Shown: piece after piece, positions 35,701 to 48,247 of the stretch | Layout: each line of letters opens with the position of its first letter | How positions within the stretch are numbered: position 1 is the stretch's first letter | Source: Nymphaea colorata | Taxonomy: Eukaryota > Streptophyta > Magnoliopsida > Nymphaeales > Nymphaeaceae | Reading direction: 5' to 3' | Assembly (NCBI RefSeq): GCF_008831285.2 | Contig: NC_045140.1 | Span: forward strand, 28,228,131 to 28,292,130 | DNA: 64,000 nucleotides | Program-made: the position numbers and the translations under genes | Notes under the pieces: model-generated | Told to the model about the DNA's origin: nothing | What the model saw: the letters and a program-made list of their open reading frames with translations, nothing else | Database searches by the model: none

Positions 35701-38700
35701 TGAATATCACTTTAGTTGATTTACCTGGAATAACAAAAGTCCCTGTAGGAGATCAGCCGACAGACATAGAAGCACGGATCAGGACTATGATACTATCATA
35801 CATCAAGCATGAAACCTGTATAATATTGGCTGTTACTCCGGCAAATTCAGATCTAGCAAATTCAGATGCACTTCAAATGGCAAGAATTGCTGATCCTGAC
35901 GGTATATTCTTTGAAAAACTTGGTCATGTTTCTGGATGAATTTGATATTAGTTAATTTCTTCATCTGCTGTTGTTAGATTAGATGCATGATCAATTCTTT
36001 GATGCTTTCTTCCGTTCCCAGGTTCTCGAACTATTGGAGTTATTACAAAGGTCAAAATACATGCGTTTTCCATGTATTCTTTATTGTTACCCATATGCTT
36101 TCTATCAGTTAGCCACAGCACTTGACTATTTTCTTTTTTTTTTCTTCCCACGTTGTTTCTTAATTTAGCTGGACATAATGGATCGGGGGACCGATGCTCG
36201 AAATTTTTTGCTTGGCAATGTGATTCCCCTTCGACTTGGCTATGTTGGTGTTGTAAATCGCAGTCAAGAGGTAACACGAGCTGATGGCTTAATCAGACAA
36301 AATTGTTACACATTCCAAAATTCCTTTAGCTATGCACCTCTTTCAGTGAAGTGGAAAGTAGAGACAGTTCCTGTTTCTTTATGAAAAGATGCTGGCCCTA
36401 GGAAAAGCTAGTGGTTTGAAGATTCCATCGTTGGCCAAAACAAAATGAGAATGTGTCTGATGCTGCCTCAAGGCAACTGTTTCTCAACTTGTTAACTGCC
36501 ACAAACCTGTTGATTTATTTTGTGGTTCAATGTTCAGCAAGAATTTCATCCCAGGGTTACCTTATGAATGAGTATCCTTAGCAGTGTCTATGGTCAAATA
36601 TGTGTAAGCACAAAAAATTGGATGTGTCTTGTTTGGAGTTTGTTGTTCCTCTTGTTCTTTACACCAATGCAAGTTCTTTATTGTTGTCATTGTTGATGTC
36701 ACTTTAAAACAGGACATTATATATAACCGGAGTATCCAGGAGGCACTAGCAAATGAAGAGGACTTCTTCCGTAGCCGACCTGTACTATCTAACCGATTCT
36801 CCGTTGGTTGCTTTATAATGTTTTCATTAGTAATTTACATACTAATGTTGCTAGTTGTTCAGGTCTATCATGGTCTCTCTGATCGTTGTGGTGTTCACCA
36901 GTTGGCCAAGAAGCTGAATCAGGTAATTCAATGCCTATAGTGCATTCTATCATATGTTTTTCTCATGGTGGAGTAAAAAAGAAAAGGCACTTTTTTTGTC
37001 AGTATGTGGTTCCGCAGTTCCAGTTTGCCCCATTTATTTCTTATGCAAATGAATGATGATGCCTTTTCTCCTTTCTTTTCCCTTTCCCATTAATTTATTT
37101 TAGTGATATCCGAAATGCTATATTGTTTCCATGTGCCTTTTCTCTTTACGTTCCTTAATACCTTTGGCAATAAACCTGCTAGTGTTTTCTTAATTGGGAT
37201 TTTCTTACACCCCTATCTGTCTTCAGATTCTAGTGCAGCATATCAGAAGGGTTCTTCCTGGGCTCAAGGCCCGTATAAACATTCAAATGGTTGCTGTAGC
37301 AAAGGAGCTAGCTTCCTACGGTGAAATTACAGAATCTAAAGTAAGTATGATACACATTACTGTTCCTTTAGTTTTGGATATGGCTTGAGTTTTGGTTGTT
37401 TACTCACCTTCTCTACTTTTATTTTTTTCTCTTTTCAGCATTGAAAGTGTATTATCATGTTTTTCAAGGCAAAAATATATAGCCTCCAAATGTTAATAGT
37501 AATAATTTCTTTTCAAGTGCTTTAGGCCTGCTTTTTTGTTTATATTTAAAGTACATGGTAATCTTGTATAGGGCAGAGAATAAAGTAGCAATATACATAT
37601 CTAAAGAAATGGTGCATGATGTAACCAGTATTCTCCTGCCAAATGAACAAGCATCTCTGTCCCTGTTTTGTTCGTTTTCTACTTGTTTGCCTTCTACAAT
37701 TGAAGCAGCTTATCTTTTCTTGGATGCAGTTGAATGTTCTAGAACTAAATTTCAGATGTTTCTGCTCGTATTGTATCTCTGCTTCCGTTCTATTTTCATG
37801 TGTTGGTTGCCTAGTTTTCACTTTCCCCTGTTGGAGCTATTACATTTAATTTTAAAATGACGAAATCTGCCTGTTTCTGATTGCCATTTAAAGTTGGGAT
37901 CATTTTTTTTATTCTAATCTTATCTGTTTTCTTACTTGACAGGCTGGACAGGGTGCTCTTGTGCTGAATATTCTTACAAAATACTCCGAAGGTGGATTCT
38001 GTATTCTAGTTTAGTTTTCCTGTTTTTGTGTTTCTAATATCTTGTCTAATATCTGTAAGTTCCCTTCCCTAACCAACACTTTTATTTCTAGATCTTTTCT
38101 TTCATTTACATTGTTTTTTCATGTAACATGTCAACTGAAAAGGTTGGGAGAAACTTTGGTTTCCTCTCGTTTTAAAAGGCTGCAGTTAAAATAACCATGT
38201 ACATACATTTTCTAGGCATTTTTTCCTTTATTAGGTTGTTTTGATGCAAAATAAGTCTTTAAATTTTGAATTAGACACGGAAAATGAAGTTCTCATGTTG
38301 CAATTTTTTTCTATGGTAGAATACTCTGCTATGAGAATGTAGTATAGGTTCAGCCGTTCAGGAAATAAATAGTACATCGTGCAATCAGAATGCTGGAAGG
38401 ACATGATTACATGATTCCAAAATCACAATAATATGTATGTGGACAATGTGTTTCTGATATTTTTCAGGATATGGCACTAGTGCAAGATATGCCTTGGACA
38501 TGCTCAAATGCAAGGTGTGATAACACCCTTATGCCATTTTCTGTCAAATTTTGGATTTGGTAAAACTCAAGTCCATTTTTTTTTTGATTTAAAACTTTTT
38601 AGTATTCTTTCAATTTGGTAAATGGTGTTGCCTTTTTTTCTCTTAAAGATTTTGGATATGAGTACCAGCATGGTACATTTTTTATCAATATATTGCCTAT

Positions 38701-41700
38701 TTTTACGCAATTTTTTGTATAGCTGTGTCCTGGTACCTGAGTTGTTTGGCACATACCGGAGTCCGTCCATGCCCCGTCTCCCCTTTGTACTTGCACCTAA
38801 GTCATGTAGCTTGGATTTCTCTGGATTTTACCAGGCCAATAGTAGACACTAGATTTTGATGGCTTATTAATGGGCTTTCTTTTCTTATTTTTTTTAGCAC
38901 ACCATTTACCTTCTTTGTAATCAGTCTGGAAAGTTTCCAATCCTAGATGGTGCTATACTGGAGTTGGTGGATAGCGGTTGGGTGGAAAAATTGTGCATAA
39001 AAAGTAACTCTTAATACATCTGACAAATGGAGAACCTTTGCAGCTTTTTCTTCTTTGGTGGAGGGGAAGCATGAAGAATTATCTACAACTGAACTGTCGG
39101 GTGGAGCTCGTATTCATTATATCTTCCAGTCCATCTTTGTAAAGAGCCTAGAGGTGCTAATCACTTCTACTATGTGATTTATTACGTGGCATTTAATGAT
39201 TGGTAAATTTAGCTCTAGCACTTTGACTATTTGATTGCAAGCTTTGCTAATGTTCTGTTTATGCGATACGTCTTTGTCTGATGCATTGACGAGTCCTTTT
39301 AACATATCCAAGTCAAATTCACTCTTGTTTTAGTAGTAAAGTTGAGAAAACTTGTCAAATATTGTCATCGTAGAAACTTATATGGAAGGTGCATCAAGGT
39401 GGTTCTTGATCTCTTTTGATCCTAATATGTTTTCGTCCTTTTCCAGGAAGTGGATCCTTGTGATGATTTGAGTGATGAAGACATTAGGACGACCATCCAA
39501 AATGCTGCTGGACCTAAAAATGCATTGTTTGTTCCCGAGGTGTGTAAATTTCATTGTGAATGTATGTGTGCTTGGAAGTAGTGCTATGCTTTTCTAATGT
39601 AGTTATATTCTTTATTTTGGATAAGGTGCCTTTTGAAGTCCTGGTGAGGAGGCAAATATGTCGTCTCCTAGATCCCAGCCTTCAGTGTGCCCGGTTTATT
39701 TATGATGAGTTAATTAAGGTAAGCCAGTCCCTTTGCCTGTTTGTTCATTTTGGATTTGTGGATGCTTTTTAGAAATAAAAATAATCTGGTAGCTTATCTT
39801 GGATTTGTAAAAGGTAAATAACTTCTGTGTGCTACAGATTAGCCATCTTTGCCAAACTAGTGAATTGCAACGCTTCCCAGTTCTCCGTAAACGCCTTGAT
39901 GAAGTTGTTGGCCAGACTCTAAGGGAAGGCTTGGGCCCTGCAGAGACGATGATTGGACACATCATAGAAATGGAGGTAGAAACAGTGTGAACTATTGCAA
40001 TATAGTGTCATTTCACACCTACTAGTTCAACATTTTGTATATAAAGTTTAATTTTCTTGGCACTCAAATTTGGATAGCGATGTCACACACTGGTGAGGAT
40101 AAGGTTGTGAGTCAATCAGAGCTGAGTTACTTCAGATTTTGTTAAACTTGATTTTGAATTGCGCTTCAAGATATGACCTATATCTGGCATATTTAAAGTG
40201 GATCTGGATCCGTCCCTGGTATAACTTAAAGGTTCAAAGTTTCAAACTATGAGTTGACAAGTTTTATTCTATCCTCATCGGCTATTAAGTAGTTGAGTTT
40301 CTAGGGTCCAAACATTAGACCGTAAACTGGATTTGACTTCAGTCAATTTTAGTTTGGGTCTGGCTCTGGGTCAGGTGCAAGCTGATCTGTGTTATGCTTC
40401 CTTGATGCTCCTTCTAGGGCTAAGCAACTCAAATTTTCAAGAATTTATACTTTTAGTGCCTAACGTAATTCATACTGATAAATCTACGCAAATATGATGA
40501 TGCTATTAATTGTATTTAAGGAAAAGCAAAATTCCAAAATTTCTATGTGAATAAATTTTGAGGAAATAAAATTTTTACTAAAATAACTATTTAAGGAAAA
40601 AGCTTTCCTTCTAGCAAATATCAAGTAGCCATAACTGGGTGGTTGTTAATGTGACAAAACCTATTATTTCATAGTTTTCCTCGTATTTTTCTTATTTTCA
40701 TGTTTATAGTTACCAAGCTTCCCAGTAAATTGATTTAAGTAGGAATCTTTTAGATTAATCTCCTCCAGTATATTAGGATCATTGGTCTTAGGGTTTCTTG
40801 CTTTGTTAATATTTATATGTGGTAGTGTTTTTTTTGCTGAAGTTTTCCAAATGTGAAAGTCAAAGGCTACTAAATGGCTGATCTGCTGGTACAGATGGAT
40901 TATATAAACACTTCACATCCAAATTTTATTGGCGGAAGTAAGGCAGTAGAGATTGCAGTTCAACAGTTTAAGTCTCGCACATTACTTCCTTCAATGCCAA
41001 AATTAAAGGTACTCATGTAGTTTTTGCTGGGAACAATGTGTTGCTGACTGCAACTGAAGACATTTTAAAATGATTATGGAGAGATTGTTGGTCATCACTA
41101 TGATTTCTATCAATGTTAGGTGCAGGATGCTGTAGATCCAGAGAAAATGATAGACAAGAATAAGAAGGGTCGATCCTTTTTTTCTAGATCAAGTTCTAAT
41201 GGAAATATTGCTGAGCAGGTCCTTGGGCTTTTCATTTCTCTTCTCTTTGAAAAGAAAATATAGTAAACAATAAAACAAATGTTACTATAAAAAATTATTG
41301 TGCTAAATGCCTTTCAAGGCAAGTCATTATTTTCCTTCACCTTATTTTTTTTTCTGATAGGTATCTCAGGATGTTCGACCAGTTGCAAACAATGAGAGGC
41401 CCAAATCATGTGGTAATGTGAATCTTTTTCTGTTTAAAGAGGCAAAAGTACTCTTTTTTTGTTTACAGTTGTACGTGAGTATTATAGTATTCCAGTATTT
41501 TGTGATATTTCTCTTGGAGTTTGATCTGATGATCATGTCTTTCTAGTTTTATGTGGCGAATTGACCTGTGACATGGTAATTTCTGAAAATTTAATGTTTT
41601 CAAGGCCTAGTTTGTGTTGCCTCAGGAATCAGGATTCTGCTTGCTTGACTTGTGACTTCATGACACAACTAAAAATTTGGTCTACTAGTCGAAGGATACT

Positions 41701-44700
41701 GTGAGAACTTTCTGTTGTTTAATTCCTTATTTTGTCAACTTAGGACACTCTGCCTTAGGTATCTTCAGATCGAGTCTAGTCCCAAAACCTGACAATGACA
41801 TGCCAGTTTTTTTACTGATTAAGATTTAAACAGGGGGTGCCCATGGTGGAAGTTGGCTGATATCATCAATATTTGGAGGCAGTGACGCCCATTCATCTAC
41901 TAAACAAGGATCAATCTACAACTCAAATAGTGATCTCCTTCCCAATATGGAGCTTCCGTCATCTATAATTCAACTGAAAGAGGTTTTCTTCCTTGCTGTA
42001 ATACACTTTGCAGTTGTGTGCTCAGTTTGTTTTGCTACATTAACATGTCATTTTCTCAGCCACCTGCTATGCTTAGACCATCAGCAACTCCTACGGAGGA
42101 AGAAGCTATTGAAATGGAAGTGACAAAGTTGCTTTTGAAGTCATATTTTGACGTTGTCAGAAAAAATATCGAAGACTATGTCCCTAAAGCAATCATGCAC
42201 TTTTTGGTAAGTGGTTTAGTTGTAAGATGGAGAGGGCTTTTGCTGTATGTTTATGCTTCTTCACGTAGCACACTGAGAATCAATATAAAGTTAAAAGCAA
42301 CCACAGTTATGCATAAATTCATTTGCTCCAGAAGTACAAAAGAAAAAACTGTATGGTCTTTCAAGGAGATGGCTTACATACTTGATTATGTTTGTTGAAG
42401 TTGACTGCATCATGCCAGCTTTGTAAGAAAGGTTGTACGTTGACCTTTAGAGGTTCAGATAGTTTAATCCATGATATTTTCTCCTTTGTTGGCGTATATG
42501 TGCTTTGGGTCAATTGCAGTTGATATTATTTGAGTTCTTCAATCTATATTGCCTTCAAAAAAATTGCATGGAAGCATTGGAATGGCATGATTCATTAGCA
42601 CCTAAAACGTCGCATTCAATCATTTTGCTATTTGTGCAATCCTTTTCCACTGGGAGTGGCTATTCATTAAGCATGTGTACTTAAAAGCCGAATGATAGGA
42701 GGAAGTTGCCAAGTATGTGGACTAATATGGATTCTCTAAAGTTTACTTGTTCAATCTGCTAATTTCAAGTTGTGTGTATTTGAAAGGACTTTTTTTCTCC
42801 TTCAGCTGTGTTACATGGGGTTTGTCCTGATTTCACTGGTAAAATCTGGAAGAGATACAAATGATAGGATAGAGGTGAGAATAACATGATTTCTGCAAAT
42901 GCTTTAGCTAAAAGTATGAAAATGCCTCTTTTGGGTTCATAGCTTGAACTGGGAGTAGGTCTAATCAGAACAGCTGAATGAAAAGATCGAACCTTGTCTC
43001 CCTTCCTAGTAATAACTAGGGAATGGTTCAACATCTAATGCAAATGCCTTTTGTAGGTCTGGCAATTTGGAGCTCATCTTTGGCGGTTAGCTTGATCTTC
43101 TATGGGCCATACAATATGTTATGATACACATCATGGCTATAGGGAAAATTTATATTAAATACCTGAGTTTCAAAGTGTATTGGTCTCATATCAGGTGCAA
43201 GTCATGACATGCTCCAGTTCTTAGATATGATTTGACATGTGATATATCCTAGAGTATGTCTTTATTTGGACTTAACTTTTGCCTCTCTCCAATTTAAGAT
43301 CTCATAACTTGTGTAGGGCTGACTCTTGAGAGTTTCATGAAAGGTATTTTTATGTGTTTGAGCCTTTGAGGTGAAAAAATAGAATTTGGGACGGATATTG
43401 TGCATGAAACAGAGTGCTTTGCTATAGGAGCCTACTTTTAACTCCGACATTCATAAACAACTTTGATTTTTGTCATGTTTTCTTTTTTCCCTTTTATTAT
43501 TGAGTTTCTTGAAAGGTACTTATACACGTTTGGGTGAAAGAATATGATTTGGGACTGAGATTGTGTATGAAACAGATTGCTTTGGTGTAAGAGCCTACTT
43601 TTAACTCAAGACTCATGAACAATTTTGATTTTGTTGCATCTCTTTTTTTTTTTGGCTATTCAGTTATTTGAGAGTGTAATTTTGTTTTAAAGCTTATTTT
43701 TGCTTTGAATTTCTTAAGAGTAATATGGACTATTTTTAATGGCAGGTGCAATATGTGCTTCATAGCATCATTTCTAGGTTACTACGTGACCTTTCGTGAA
43801 ATTGATGATTGTTTGGTGCATGATGTTGTCGTTTTTCAGATATTACCATTTTTCTTGCACTGGTTCTTCAGAATTTTTTCCTATTATCCTTTTCTATTAA
43901 AAGTTGAACCATTTATGGTATGTTCATAAACATCTTATTTTGGACACGGTTGATATGGATTATGATTCATGATGCATATTTTGCTTGGAGAATGTACTTT
44001 TCTTTTTCCTTGTCTCTTTGTTTCCTTTCCCTCCTATGCATGTTGCTTGATGTGATGATGTCATTTGCTGTCAGTAGGCTTGGTTCGACTTCTCAGATAT
44101 ATTAACATTCCGTCTGTTGCTCTAACAGCTTAGTTCAAAGTCATATATTACAAAAGGGTTTTAAGAAATCACTAGCACAAAACTATGTTTATAGCATGAA
44201 GCTACCAATTTATTCCTATTAAGGAGCCAATTCTGTGTGGAGGACGAGGAAATATAGAAGTATTGGACAGAATATGATGACACTTGACATTGAAGTCATG
44301 GTTATATTGCATTTACAGCTTTGGGAAACGAAGTATCCCATTGTAGTGGCAAAAATAGAAACAATACACTCAACTAAATCTGCCTTCTGCTGAACAATCT
44401 GACAGGCTCTTTTTAAGGCTAATCTGATGTGGTTAGGATGCTTTTGTTATGGAATGTGTGCTTTATTTGCTGAAAGTTACATAGCTTCAATCAAAGAGTA
44501 ATGATGCAGCTTTGTTCTTATGCAGGTCAATTATGCTAAACGAGATCTTCACAGTGTCTTCATCAGGGAATTGTATAGGTGATCTGGCTATAAGAAGACT
44601 ACAAAAATATGTTAAACTGATATTAGAATGCGAAGCTCTCCTGAAACATGTAGCAGTTCCCTTTTGCCCAGATTGTGGTGGTACTGTAATCTGGCCCTCT

Positions 44701-45311
44701 GAAGAGGCTAGGAAACAGAAAAGAATGAAAGTCGCCTAGGTGCAGAAATTTCATGACCTGATATTGACGGCAAAGGAGCCTGTCTTCTTTTAGCAAAACC
44801 AACCAGATGGGCATCTTCTTTCGTTTTGCTAGCCACAAACCCATTTGTCCATTTATTTTAGTGAAATGGAGGATACATACTGTTTTGTGATTCTTCATGA
44901 CTTGCTTTATCTGATGGCTCCTTCCTCATTGCAGAGAAAATCTATTTGAAGAGATGTTACAAGAGCCTGAAGAAATTGCCACCAAAAGAAAACAAAGCCG
45001 AGAAATGTTTCGGGTTTTGCAGCAAGCTTTCAGGGTAGGTACCCCTTCACTGAAGCTTCTACTTCTCAAATGAAAATCATTTTCCTTGGGAAAGACGTTT
45101 TGTCTAAGATATTTTATCTAGCCCCTTTCTGATTTTTGCCGTTTCTGGTTGAATTTTTTTGCCCTAGACATTGGATGAACTGCCACTTCATTCCGAAACA
45201 ATCGCAACGGGTTCTATGCTGGGTTCTGATTCCACTGGCTTGCCGAGGGTGCATGGGCTTCCTCAATCTTTTTATTCAACAGGAAATGGTGATGAGATAC
45301 TGCTTTCATGA
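32793..45311 (+). CDS. DRP3: dynamin-related protein, DRP3 type (organelle fission GTPase)
   Basis: Twenty GT-AG exons join in phase to 791 aa: 32793-33170, 35619-35901, 36022-36050, 36169-36270, 36713-36781, 36863-36922, 37227-37340, 37943-37991, 39044-39153, 39447-39539, 39626-39718, 39838-39975, 40895-41008, 41120-41218, 41361-41412, 41834-41982, 42060-42206, 44526-44578, 44935-45034, 45168-45311. The GTPase domain has G1 GSQSSGKSS (54-62), G2 Thr81, G3 DLPG (160-163) and G4 TKLD (229-232). Middle domain and stalk follow (for example [15 protein letters not shown]), then a variable linker replacing a PH domain, and a C-terminal GED (about 650-745). In Arabidopsis DRP3A/DRP3B constrict mitochondria and peroxisomes during division, and length and sequence match that class. 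The A/B assignment is not possible here. The exon 14 acceptor could shift by two codons. Start ATG 32793 is followed by an acidic, Ser-rich tail before the GTPase domain. Confidence 0.95.
35085..35452. repeat. 184-bp tandem duplication in DRP3 intron 1
   Basis: GGGTGGGGGTCACATGCATT and the next 160 bases recur 184 bp later with essentially one visible substitution (ATGTTGAAC versus ATTGAAC context). The copies end in CATATATATTGT. This is a very recent event, 170 bp upstream of exon 2. Confidence 0.92.
38468..38514 (+). other. possible poison exon of DRP3
   Basis: A 47-bp block between TTTTTCAG and GTGTGA is open in the phase supplied by exon 8 ([14 protein letters not shown]). Adding it puts exon 9 (39044) out of frame and gives a stop about 30 codons later. 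Skipping it restores the conserved dynamin sequence. It is therefore either a chance pair of splice sites or a regulatory exon that triggers nonsense-mediated decay. Confidence 0.3.
43320..43640. repeat. diverged tandem duplication in DRP3 intron 17
   Basis: Two units about 163 bp apart share TGAAAGGTA, ATTTGGGAC, TGAAACAGA and GAGCCTACTTTTAACTC in the same order. They are clearly diverged and non-coding. Intron 17 is 2.3 kb, one of the longest in the gene. Confidence 0.7.
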
Positions 45312-47330
45312 CCATCCAAAAACCCATAAATGTAACATTGTTGAGAACATGTCGCTGCTGAGTTGCTATTTGAAGCTCCAAAAGCAATCCTTGACTTGAA
45401 GCCAGCTGCGGTGCGAAATCTGCTACTGCTAGACAAATTGTCCGTGCCCATGAATCAATGATATGGAGGTGCTTTTGGATGAGCTTGGGTTCTGATTGTG
45501 GCTTTCCTTTGAGTTCTCTTCATCAGTCTGGCTTTGGAACTCCTATACTTGACGACGTTGGTTCAGGTTCATCACCTATTAGATGAACCAGGCTTGGCCT
45601 GATTAGTTAATTTTGTGTTATTCATGCTATTATTTCTTATGTCCAATGACAAAAGAATTATGGGATGTAATGGAGGGGCTCCCTTGTATACAGAAACGCC
45701 CAAGTCCTTTTCTATTCTATTTTGGTGAACAGAAAGTTATGTATAGTTCACGTGGTTCTTGTCATGGAATCATCTTTTTCTGGTGCAAATTTCAAGCACA
45801 AATTCTTAACAAGTATGGAATGTATCTTAGCATATAGTTTTTTATTTCAGTTTTCATGTTCACTTGAAAACAGAAGTTGTAGTTCTGCTACCAGCAAAAC
45901 ATTCAGGGATATCTGGATGATGACTTGTCTTTCTGAAAGCATTTCATCCAGCTGTCAATGCCAAGCCACGTAAAGGAAAGTCGTAGGCTGTCTAAAAGAA
46001 GCAAGGAAAGCTTTTGATTTGAAAGAGCAATCAATTGAATGTAAAGCTCCCTTGTGGTGCAACCCTGCTGGGAGTAGGCAGTAATGTATTCTAAGAAAGA
46101 ATGCAAATGAATTCGAGTCCTTAGGTCTGCTAGGTCGTCGTGCTGGGAAACAATCTAAATGAAACTTTCACGAGCAAACTTCCAGATGAAAGGGGGCTGT
46201 GCCTGCATGCACGCATGGGTATACAAAGGGGATTGCCGATTGCTGGCACGATGTATCCTCCACGTTCTCTTATGCAGTTGCATAAACCTGTGTGCGTGTG
46301 GATGCAAACGCTACAAGTGTCTCTCTGTTGGCATAATTTGACAATCATCTGCCAACCACCAGCTTGTCTTACAAGAAAAGCACAAACCGAACTTAGGACT
46401 TGCCACTGTTTTTAAGCATTTATGATTCATGTTTATATGCAATCATGTACTTAATTGCTTTCCACGTGATTGTACTATCTTGAATCTTCCGTGTACCTGC
46501 ACGCTCATGTGCACAGGCATACGGGTTTGCAGGCTGGTTCATTTCAACCCAAAAGCATTTTAAGTTGAGGTGTCTCAACGGTCGGGTCGCAAGACTGGGT
46601 ATAAAACAAGACTCGTCAATCCCATCCGAAAGTAATCAGACAAATCAAGTCTCTACCTTTCAGACCCAACAAAGTTTTTGAATTTTTTTTTTTTGATACG
46701 GAAGATGATTCTCCGAGAGGTTCAAGAAGAGACGCCCTTTGAGATTTTATGTTTGGAAAACGATTACCTAATGTAGAACGGGTGATGATAAGCATGACAT
46801 GCAAAGTTTAGTGGTTACTGGAAAAAATTGCCATTGATCTTATGGTAAATCAGTCCTTGACTGGCCCGAGGCCTGTACCATAATTGGTCGGTTTGAGTGT
46901 CACATGACAACGTGTTCTTAGTTGGATTCCTATGACTGCTAATCCTTTAAATTGCAAATAGTGACATACACAACACTTAAGGGGCGTACTGTAGGACCAC
47001 CAAAGTCTTGAAACAGTCATGAAGGTGAGGGTAGGGGGGAGGGATAGCTTTGCCTCTCATGGTCCGCTGGTCCCTGGCCAAAATTCAACACTTAATTTTT
47101 CAACTGTGATTAAAACAATGTATACCTGGTGCAGGGAGACAGTAGTCTTTTGCTCCTTCATATGCGAATAGTGCCATTTGAGCTCTGCACACTGCATACA
47201 CATATGAAAGAAGCATTGGGACAAAGGAATACGTTTCTTGTAAATAATAATCAAGTCACTGGCTTTCATGTAAATTCTAAATGACATGAAGGGCCTAAAG
47301 TTTGCATGATTTTGCAATAGAAGGGTTCCT
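45312..47330. other. DRP3 3' untranslated region and gene-free spacer
   Basis: Sequence directly after the stop codon is AT-balanced and UTR-like. A 5'-end-like GC-rich stretch at 46140-46330 has open frames in several phases but no family resemblance. Nothing else recognised. Confidence 0.4.
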
Positions 47331-47332
47331 CA

Positions 47333-47745
47333 TAGGGATGTCAATATATCTGATTTGGATCAGTATCTTATTGAACCGATAAAAAAAAAATCAGATATTG
47401 AAAAAAATTTAATATCTGATTAGAAAATAGGTTTGGATTCAGATTTAAGAAATGACATCCGATCGGATTTAGATACCGATTCTGATTGAATTTATTTTTA
47501 GACAAATATCTTATATCTACTGCTCTTACATTTTGAAAATTGGTAAAATTCGGTTCAAAATTAAGATTCAGATTTAGATATGAATATAAAAATTGGATTT
47601 GGATTGTAAAATCAAATTTTGGGTTTGGATTCAGATATGACTTTTCTTTATGCATACTCAAATCCAAATTCAAATCCGAATATCAAAAAAAAAAAAAAAA
47701 CAAATATATTTAGGGGTGTTTTCGATCCGAATCCGATCTTCCTCA
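47333..47745. mobile_element. GGATGTCAA-family element copy
   Basis: It begins GGGATGTCAATATATC and consists of GATTTGGAT/AAATCCAAAT words like the element at 2938-3315, ending around GATCCGAATCCGATC after an A16 run. The right terminal repeat is degraded. It lies about 220 bp upstream of the DXS relic. Confidence 0.5.
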
Positions 47746-47956
47746 TGCAGGAATGAACCTAGGCTACAACAACTTACCGGCTGATGACATAGGACGTGCT
47801 CTTTGAAACAACAATTTACTGGTACATATGCACAAGAAGTCCGAACAGGGCACTTCTTGGGAAAGCGCATGCAGGCGAAAGAGGCTTAAACATCAGGAAT
47901 CTTCATCTGCCGAGTGCCCATCCTTCCTTTGCTTTTAAAATTGGAATCTGGCCTTT

Positions 47957-48247
47957 TTGTTGCATAGTATCACCAAAGAGATTGTAGGCCATACTCATGA
48001 AGTTGCAGCAAATGTTGATGAGTGTTCTAGAGGAACGTTTGATGCATCTGGTTCATCATTGTTTGAAGAACTGGGCTTATACTACATTGGCCCAGTCGAT
48101 AGCCACTATATTGAAGATCTACAAACCTTTTTTGAGAAGGTGACGGCCATGCCAGCAAGGGTTCGTGCTTATTCACATAGCTGCAGAAAAAGGAAAGGGA
48201 TATCCACACGCGGAAGTGATAACTGGCAAACCGCAAGTTAAGATACG
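47957..48247 (+). pseudogene. DXS exon relic with frameshift
   Basis: The first frame carries [19 protein letters not shown] and, further on, [15 protein letters not shown] and [11 protein letters not shown]. From about 48155 the homology continues in the next frame as [19 protein letters not shown]. This is the internal segment of 1-deoxy-D-xylulose-5-phosphate synthase, the first enzyme of the plastid MEP isoprenoid pathway. Only about 95 codons survive, no flanking DXS exons are visible, and an indel near 48155 breaks the frame. Possible intron-acceptor context (GTTGCATAG) at its left suggests a genomic rather than a processed copy. Not functional. Confidence 0.85.

Noticed and set aside
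38468..38514. Treating this block as a constitutive DRP3 exon
   Set aside because: It puts exon 9 out of frame and interrupts the conserved dynamin sequence that is restored when exon 8 joins 39044 directly.
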